Source: Labyrinthula sp. Ha | Taxonomy: Eukaryota > Sar > Bigyra > Labyrinthulida > Labyrinthulaceae | Direction of reading: 5' to 3' | DNA: 64,000 nt | Assembly (NCBI GenBank): GCA_015227615.1 | Contig: JAALGZ010000009.1 | Span: forward strand, 124,001-188,000 | Shown: in pieces, positions 57,497 to 64,000 of the stretch | How positions within the stretch are numbered: the first letter of the stretch is position 1 | Layout: every line of letters begins with the position of its first letter | Notes under the pieces: generated by a model | The model's input: only the letters and a program-made list of their open reading frames with translations | The model's database searches: none | What the model was told of the DNA's origin: nothing | Made by a program: the position numbers and the translations under genes

Positions 57497-59776
57497 ATGC
57501 CTTATGCATGCTGCTACGAGTATACCATAACTGATGAAAACTGCATCTACATCGAGGGGATCGATTTTTTAGAGACTAGCCTTTGGAAGGCCACTTCCAC
57601 TAAGGGAACAAGCAGAAATTTGATCACATTGCCCAAAATTTGTGAAAAAAAGAAAACAAACAAAACCCAAATGGACACTAAGTCAAGGAAAACAGACGAC
57701 CTAGACTTCCAACAACACAGCCAAACGGTTCCAAATAATGAGTGGACCGTATTAAGAGATTCCACACCAGAAACTATGTTTCAAGCGCTTCAGACTTTTG
57801 CTGCAAACAGATTTAGATGGAAAAGAACCTCATCACACAGTTTTTCTGAGGAAGATACCAACAAAAGCTTTGGTTTTAACAACAGAATGATAAGAAGATG
57901 CAATGTTCAATGCATTTCTTCATCTACTTGCACTTTTGAGTTAAACACTAAGTTTGATCTAAGTCTAGCAAAGTATATCTTCCAAATTAAGAATCTTGAA
58001 CACTGAGGACATGAAGTTAAATTAGATCCAAATGAAAGAAAGTTTTGCTCTGACTTAAAGGAAAACGATTTAAAACTGCTAAGATGCTTAGGTTTAGCTG
58101 AGATCTAGTTGACCAGTATTGAAGTTGCATTACATCGCAATTTTCCAGGTGTGCACTTCAACAAGTCTTTAACTAAACTTGAAGTAAAAGATTTAAAACT
58201 GAAGGAAGAAACTCTGAAGACACTAACGTCCAGATTTTAATGAAGACTGGTCAAAAGTGCTTAGCAAAAGGAGGAAGGTTTGAAATGTATTTTGCTAATG
58301 AAGAAAACGGAAGACCTACACTAAAAGGTTTAAGTTTTCAAACCAAATTACGAAAAGAATTCGTTGATCTGTACCCTGACTTAGTACAGATCGACACAAC
58401 TCACGGGCTCTCTAAGTACATAATTATGTCGATGTTTCCCATGGGCGTTGACTGTTTCATGAAGACAGTCAACTTCGGTTGCAGTCTAATGCAAACCGAG
58501 AACAATGTGGATGTGACAAGAAACCCCACTGACTTTGAACTGAAAAAGATGAAGGTGATCATGTCCGATGGGGCACTAGCTCTAGCAAACTCAGCCCAAG
58601 ATCTTGGAGCGGTTCATGTTCGCTGCGTGAAGCACCTTTTCTCTTCCTTCTTATTTGAGGCCAAAAGACTTCATGGGGTTGACTTCAAGACGTTCATGAA
58701 TTCTCTTAACAAGCTGGTACGTGAAGATCTAGGTTCTGAGTGTCAATTTGATGAGGTGATGTATAGTGTGATGAATAAACTTCAAGATCATGAGCTGCAA
58801 ACAAACCTAAAACATAATGAGGAAAATAAAAAATCCATATGTTGAACCTTTGCAAAAAAACTTGGTCTTTGGATATGTTTCAACCCAACGTGTTGAAGGA
58901 TTTCATTCTAAGTTCAAAGGAAGAGGTAAGCTCTCCCTGAAGCAAAAAGGATGGACCCTTGACCAACTTTTCTCCTACCTTGATAAACAAGTTGAAGACT
59001 ACACTAGGTTCACCTTGAAAAAAATCAAAAAAAATGTTGTTGAAGGAGGTAATGTTTTGGATGAAGTAAGTGAAAGGTTGAAGGTGGAGTTGAAGAAGGT
59101 CCATGGCTGCTTCATCTCATTAAATCGGGGTGCCAAAACCTACTTGGCAGTAGAGAAGGTAAACCGTGAGTCAAGAACTTTTCAGTAGGCTATTGAAAGA
59201 GTTGATGACATCATAATTCCACGTTGCACATGCGTTTGCTGGACAAACTTCAACCTCCCGTGCAGGCATTTCGCTCGTGTTTGCATTAAGTTGGAAATCC
59301 AATATATTCAGAAGATGCATTTACTTCCAAGGTGGCGTTTTGAGAACCATCCATTGTTCATCGCAGCATTGAAAGAGTTGAGAAGAGCAGAGTCATCAGT
59401 AGATGATGTTCTGAACTTCGATGTTAAGGTGCCTGGCTTCAAGGATCTTTTAGTCCCCCAAAAGCCAGGCATCAAGTACTCGATGTTGCAATCTGCCTGC
59501 AAGACAATGTGTGAAGTAGCTCCGCATAGCACCGATGAAGGATTGAGAAAAGCGTACGCTACTAGCATGCAAATGACAGACGCCTTGAGAAAGAACGCAG
59601 ATGGGAACTTTTCCGATGTGGATATATCCCTTTCCCAGCACTCTGGGTCGCCAATCCTGTCTCCAAGAAAGAGAAAAATAAGGAGGAAAGAAAAAGTTGA
59701 GAGAAGCCATAGCAGGCTTAACTTTAACTACAAAGTACATTTTCTAATAATACATCTGTACTCAGGACTTTCCTAG
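57497..59776 (+). mobile_element. Decayed MULE-type DNA transposon: DDE transposase with SWIM zinc finger
   Basis: A transposase pseudogene of the Mutator-like superfamily. Pieces in order: an N-terminal region (57497-58006 and on), the DDE core (58240-58845) with first Asp in VQIDTTHGLSKY, second Asp in KVIMSDGALALANS and the C-x-x-H helix HVRCVKHLFSSF, and a C-terminal part (58817-59188 and 59189-59776) with VEGFHSKFKG and the SWIM finger (CTCVCWTNFNLPCRH, C-x-C...C-x-H). The frame is interrupted by a TGA at 58004, TAGs at about 58106 and 59186, and frame changes near 58215-58240 and 58830. None of these fits the tiny GT...TAG introns of host genes, so the copy is dead but fairly young, as most motifs read clearly. 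Terminal inverted repeats were not found. Confidence 0.8.
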
Positions 59777-61372
59777 GGAGTTTTCTAATAATACTCACTC
59801 CCTTCACCCTTATTGGCAGATGTTGTCTCGTGGGTAACTTTAAGTGCAACCATCTCCGGTAACATATTTGAGTTAGTTTTTTCAATGTTTTGTTTCCTGA
59901 TCTTTTAATATTTATTTGAAATTGGGTGCTTGTTTTGTTGTTGTTGTTATTGTATGTGCATTTGCGATCTTCTTTTTGCATGATATGTCTCTTTTTTTTA
60001 TTTGTCAAAGTATGTTTAGATCCCTGTTATCTAATGTACACAGTCAATGGTGAGCTTTTCTTTGAAACGGCTAACCCTAGCCCCGTGCGGATGTTCAACT
60101 GTTTAAATTTCGATCTTGTAATACCCTTCATATAGATATATCTTGTATTCTTCCTATAAGCTAATAGAGTGGAAATGAATTACCTTCATACATTTGGTGT
60201 TCATGTGATTGTAGTTTTTAATTTTATTTTTTACTGGTTTTTCTTTTTAAAATTTTGGGTAATTGGATTATCCAATGAGATAATTCATCCAATGAAATTA
60301 AGTGGCCTTTCGAAGGCTAGCCTCGATAAATCCTATTCCTACATCGAGCCATACAACTTTTTTCAAAAGTAATTTTTGTCTCTTTTAAGTTTTGGATAAC
60401 ATTACCATTCAAATAGACCTTAACGTTCAGCACCTTTTTGCCGATAGACAGAATAGTATCACTTAATCTATTAGAACAGTGTACAAGTTTTATAACATCA
60501 TCTAGAGTAAATGTTATTATCTTCAAAGTTTGAATGCTATGTGTAGGGCGCGGCTGTAGCGTGGGGCATTCTAATACAGAGTGAACGGCGGAGCTCTCCT
60601 TTCCTTCTTTTCCCATAAGACCTATGTCAGTTAGCCGGAGATTGTCCTTTCTAAGATAATCTCTGTGAGAAAAGTATATAAATGCAAATTTTGTGGTAAA
60701 TCACCTGTGTGATTTAGCGTTCGTTCTTCACTTGCTTGTACCAGTTACACATATCAGAATAAGTGTCAGGAACTATTTACGGGAAAGGGTTTACTTCCTC
60801 ACGATATGGTTTATGGAGGGGCTTATGCTGGAAAAAAATCATATTTATTTTCATTTCATGTAATTAGGTTTAATCGATGTATATTATGAGGATCCTTAAC
60901 GGAGCAATTCAATGTCTACAAGTATGCGCTTAGTCTCGACTGTACTTGAGCTAAAGCTCAGTATATTTAAAGGTTATGACCAGATAGGCCTAACTATGCA
61001 TGGCTATTAATAGAGTTTTTGTTGTTTTAGTGGAGGACACACATCCCCGTATAATGTCTAGGAGTAGACTATTGTAAACTTTTTCCGTTCTCAGCACATT
61101 TTCCTAAAGATCTGTGTTCGATTTTAAGTTCTTACCGGCTCATTCATTGCGGCGATAAATCCTATAATAAAGTAGGTTTTTGAGTAAACCTACTGCCATG
61201 AATCACTTAATATGGAATTCAAAAAGCATTAAACCCTATCATGGATTAAGGTTGTGTCAAAGTCCTTACAAATGTTGCGCATTTCGATCTATATGCATAA
61301 TCTTACTGAATATCTTAGTGTGGCATTACTGAGTAGCAGTTTCTATGAAAACTTATTCGCCAACGAATAGAT
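59777..61372. other. 1.6-kb stretch without intact genes
   Basis: Probably includes the 3' end of the MULE relic followed by noncoding DNA. A 99-codon minus-strand frame (60317-60616) has no recognisable motif. The right end holds the leader of the AAA ATPase; the sequence just before its ATG is A+T-rich with no clear TATA box. Confidence 0.45.
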
Positions 61373-63304
61373 ATGAAAAAATGCTCCAGCATTTTTGTTA
61401 CGGTGACAAAGAATGAAGGACTTGAATTAATATCATCTCATGCATCAAAACTGATTCATTCTTACTTACTTGGGAAACCCCTGTCAATAAATCGCGAGAT
61501 AACGATAGGAAGTTGTGGCATTCAACTTGTCATTACGATAACAACAGTATACCCAAAAGGTTTAGCGGTAGGAGTTTTTACCTTGGGCTTATATTCCGAA
61601 CTTTTAATAGAACAGCCAAAATCTCATCCAATGGAAAATGTACTTGAGAACATTGAAAGTTCCATAGCAAATGACGCCCTAGAATTGAAAGAATTGTTTT
61701 CTGCAGTTCTTTTTAATATGAACGAATCAAGCGGGTTCTCAGGGATAATTATCGAGGGACCACCAGGTACAGGAAAAACAAGAGCAGCGCGACTTTTGAA
61801 GTCAACTCTTCGCCATTACTTCCCTAGTGTAAGTGTGCTGATGGCTAAGAAATATGTCTTAAGGTCCTTGATTGAGAGTTTTGAACAAGTAATTAGTCAG
61901 GCAAAGCTGAAACATGAGGGGAAAACTTGGGAAGAAATAATATTATCAACGTTTTCCATTGTACTAGTTGATGAGCTTGATACACATTGCCCAGAGTCTT
62001 CCAATAGAGACCTTAATGAGTCGACAAGAGCTTTCCTTGACTTCTTTCACTCAAATGTCCATGGATGGCTCTTCTCAGAGGAAGCTGAACATGGAATAAC
62101 TTTGCTGTGCACCAAGTTCAGCATTTCACGCAGTATCTTGCTAGCAGCTCTTAAGGATCAGATTTTACCAATTGGCTGTACGAATCATTTGTTTGATGTT
62201 GACAAGAGGTTGTTACAACCAACTTTTTTTGAAAAACAGATTGCTTTTAACTTGCCAGATGGTATTCAAAAAGAAAAAATTATTAAAAGTATTTTTTCTG
62301 AAGTTGATTCAAAAATGCCTGTTGAGAAAACAGTCTCGCTTATCTCTAGTTTAACGCCAGGATTTTCAAATGCTGAGTTGTATGAAGTCATAAGAATATT
62401 ACATCAGCCCAAAACTTCTTTAGCGGAACTCACAGATAAGCATATATATGCTGCTATTAAGAGATTCGGCTTGCCATCCGTGCAGAAAGAATATGGATTT
62501 TTGAAAGTTTCAAGGTTTGAAGAGAAAAAAGAACCTTGGGGAGATATCTCTGGATATGAAGATGTTAAACAATTACTAACTACGAATCTCCTTTGGCAAT
62601 TAGACGAACACTACAAGAAAAAGATGAAGCATTTCGGATTATCTAAACCAAAAGGAATCTTGATTTATGGACCTCCAGGATGTGGCAAGACAAATTTAGC
62701 TCTAAGCATAGCAAAGCAAGCGAATTTTGGTTTCTTGAAGGTCGATATTTCAGATATTTTATCTTCTTCCTATTTTGGTGATGCTGAAAAAGTGGTGCGT
62801 AAAGTGTTTAGGCAAGCAAAGCTATCTTCCCCTTGTATTGTTTTTATCGACGAAATAGATTCTTTAACTGAGAACAGAAGTTTCTCCGAGAGTTCTGGAA
62901 GTAATGTCAAAGCAAGAATATTGACAACATTTTTAACTGAGTTGGATGGCGTTGATGAAACCTCTTCGGGAATTATTGTCTTGGGAGCAACAAACCATAT
63001 TCAAGATATTGATAAAGCACTTCTTCGTTCAGGAAGATTCGATCTAAAAATATTCATTGGTTTACCAGATAAGGTGGCCAGAAAAGCTCTTTTGCAAAGA
63101 TATTTGCTATCTATGAAACTTGATGAAGGTCTTCAACAAGATATTTTCTCAGGGGGTGATGTAATGCAAGAACTTGTAAAAAGAACTCATAACTTTTCTG
63201 GTGCTGAGATTAAAGAGAAGTGTCAGCAAACTGGATTGTTGGCTGTCAGATTGTCTAGGAAACAGATTGGGGAAAAGGAATTATTATCAGTGTTTAAATG
63301 TTAA
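61373..63304 (+). CDS. Double AAA+ ATPase, type II (CDC48/AFG2/SPATA5L1-like)
   Basis: A 643-aa protein with a short N-terminal domain (1-100) and two AAA modules, like the AFG2-type ATPases that extract factors from pre-ribosomes or membranes. D1 has Walker A GPPGTGKT (129-136) and Walker B VLVDELD (197-203); D2 has GPPGCGKT (433-440), IVFIDEID with the catalytic Glu 494, and the ATNHIQDIDKALLRSGRFD sensor/arginine-finger block. D1 is divergent at the corresponding site: CTNHLFDVDKRLLQPTFFEK has no GRFD, so its arginine finger appears lost while its ATP-binding motifs are kept. Length is somewhat below that of AFG2 (about 780) and near SPATA5L1. A SPATA5L1/AFG2B-like role in cytoplasmic 60S maturation is inferred only. 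Single exon, overlapping the 3' end of the convergent gene by 11 bp. Confidence 0.88.
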   Translation: MKKCSSIFVTVTKNEGLELISSHASKLIHSYLLGKPLSINREITIGSCGIQLVITITTVYPKGLAVGVFTLGLYSELLIEQPKSHPMENVLENIESSIANDALELKELFSAVLFNMNESSGFSGIIIEGPPGTGKTRAARLLKSTLRHYFPSVSVLMAKKYVLRSLIESFEQVISQAKLKHEGKTWEEIILSTFSIVLVDELDTHCPESSNRDLNESTRAFLDFFHSNVHGWLFSEEAEHGITLLCTKFSISRSILLAALKDQILPIGCTNHLFDVDKRLLQPTFFEKQIAFNLPDGIQKEKIIKSIFSEVDSKMPVEKTVSLISSLTPGFSNAELYEVIRILHQPKTSLAELTDKHIYAAIKRFGLPSVQKEYGFLKVSRFEEKKEPWGDISGYEDVKQLLTTNLLWQLDEHYKKKMKHFGLSKPKGILIYGPPGCGKTNLALSIAKQANFGFLKVDISDILSSSYFGDAEKVVRKVFRQAKLSSPCIVFIDEIDSLTENRSFSESSGSNVKARILTTFLTELDGVDETSSGIIVLGATNHIQDIDKALLRSGRFDLKIFIGLPDKVARKALLQRYLLSMKLDEGLQQDIFSGGDVMQELVKRTHNFSGAEIKEKCQQTGLLAVRLSRKQIGEKELLSVFKC

Positions 63305-63581
63305 CAAGGTACTTATAATAATTCTGTACGCAAGAGAAGTTTATCTTCACTACATTTTGAGCCCTTGGTCTTCCATTTTTATACCACAAGTAAAACAAAA
63401 CAAAATCTTTTTTTTCCAAAGTTTTAAAACCTTCTTCGACAATACTTGTATAGTGAACAAAAACATCTGTTCTGGAAAACTGTCCATAACAAGGAGCTGG
63501 AGTTATAAAACCCCAATCACCTTCGAAGAACTTGACTTGTCCAACAAAAGTAATATTTACTGGGAAATTCATAAAATACAT
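63294..63581 (-). CDS. Cold-shock domain protein (single CSD)
   Basis: A small (95-aa) protein that is essentially one cold-shock domain, a five-stranded OB fold that binds single-stranded RNA or DNA. VGQVKFFEGDWGFITP provides strand 1 and RNP1 (usual form K-G-[FY]-G-F-I), TDVFVHYTSI is RNP2, and GFKTLEKKDFVLFYLW followed by GRPRAQNVVKI completes strands 4 and 5. The frame is open upstream from a GTG at 63638, but ATG 63581 (or 63572) suits the domain start. A 14-residue tail after the domain ends in a stop inside the last codons of the convergent AAA gene. The glycine usually preceding the aromatic of RNP1 is replaced (EGDWGF). Possibly lacks an upstream exon. Confidence 0.78.
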   Translation of the reverse strand: MYFMNFPVNITFVGQVKFFEGDWGFITPAPCYGQFSRTDVFVHYTSIVEEGFKTLEKKDFVLFYLWYKNGRPRAQNVVKINFSCVQNYYKYLVNI

Positions 63582-63638
63582 TTGATGAAAGGAACTAAAG
63601 CTACGGAAATTATTGGAAATTAGATTATTTTCATTCAC

Positions 63639-64000
63639 ACGTGAATTCTTCTTACGTGTATATATCTGTTAGCATTGTATAAAACAAAAAAATATTGAAC
63701 TGTTTTCACATATTGTACTTACATAAAAAATGTATAAATGCAGTAAAGAGACGTTTCAATTGTCGTTTTATAAAGTTTTTGTAAACAATGTTTAAACTTA
63801 TATAAGAGCGCGTATCTTACGTGATATAATCTGTTTTCAACTTGATATTAATTTTTTTAAGGACTGGGAATAGATAATTAAAAATACTGATCATAGAATA
63901 ATAAAGTAAGTGAAATGGATTAAGGTACTTGGTTTAGAAACTGCGTTTAAAACGATACATAAATGACAATAAGTAAAATCGTTAGTAGACATATTTCTTT
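63639..64000. other. Noncoding right edge
   Basis: A+T-rich with no open frame of note. It must include the promoter of the cold-shock gene on the minus strand. Nothing else can be supported. Confidence 0.5.

Noticed and set aside
57497-59776. MULE reading frame as an intact host gene with introns or an altered genetic code
   Set aside because: The in-frame stops are not flanked by GT...TAG segments of suitable size, and host genes use TAA, TAG and TGA as stops.
60317-60616. 99-codon minus-strand frame beside the MULE relic
   Set aside because: No recognisable domain; probably noise or eroded element sequence.
1-64000. CRISPR arrays, operons or prokaryotic gene clusters
   Set aside because: No regularly spaced direct repeats were seen, genes alternate strands, and introns and organelle leaders show the DNA is eukaryotic nuclear.

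Overview
The window is nuclear DNA from a unicellular eukaryote. The genes use all three standard stop codons (TAA, TAG and TGA each end at least one), so the genetic code is the ordinary one. Spliceosomal introns are present but extremely short: five well-supported ones are 27-32 nt, all GT...TAG. Gene content is that of an aerobic, probably phagotrophic or flagellate protist: mitochondrial PNPase, mitochondrial isobutyryl-CoA dehydrogenase (valine breakdown), V-ATPase subunit H, a dynein Tctex-1-type light chain, an ADAM10-like membrane metalloprotease, an AAAP amino-acid transporter and an AFG2/SPATA5L1-like double AAA ATPase. I cannot assign the organism to a lineage. The sequence is strongly A+T-rich, most of all between genes.

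Genes lie in tight islands separated by long stretches without any credible reading frame. Island 1 (about 3.4-6.35 kb): PNPase and a convergent nuclear-type hypothetical gene. Island 2 (13.7-18.5 kb): isobutyryl-CoA dehydrogenase with four tiny introns, an ADAM-like protease 56 bp behind it, and a convergent leucine-rich hypothetical protein. Island 3 (21.0-23.5 kb): V-ATPase subunit H and a convergent glycosyltransferase-like protein. Island 4 (37.2-42.8 kb): NYN/Zc3h12a-type RNase, Tctex-1 protein, PH-DnaJ-PH protein, amino-acid transporter and a small protein with SUMO-interaction-like motifs. Then come a lone mitochondrial-type PLP aminotransferase (48.3-49.6 kb) and a final island (61.4-63.6 kb) with the AAA ATPase overlapping a cold-shock-domain gene tail to tail. 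Inside islands, divergent starts are only 91 and 102 bp apart and convergent ends are 9-50 bp apart or overlap.

The deserts (6.35-13.7, 23.5-37.2, 42.8-48.3 and 49.6-57.4 kb are the largest) hold two recognisable mobile-element relics: a decayed LINE with endonuclease and reverse-transcriptase remnants (about 28.5-31.2 kb) and a decayed MULE-type DNA transposon with a SWIM zinc finger (57.5-59.8 kb). The rest is apparently unconstrained sequence with a few homopolymer tracts and small GC-richer patches. I saw no tRNA, rRNA or CRISPR.

The most interesting items are the 24-32 nt introns (one in PNPase is in frame and free of stops, so it is invisible to an ORF finder), a PNPase without an S1 domain, an ADAM-type protease with no disintegrin region, a PH-J-PH domain fusion, and a double AAA ATPase whose first ring seems to lack its arginine finger. 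No operon-like or defence-like multi-gene system is evident.
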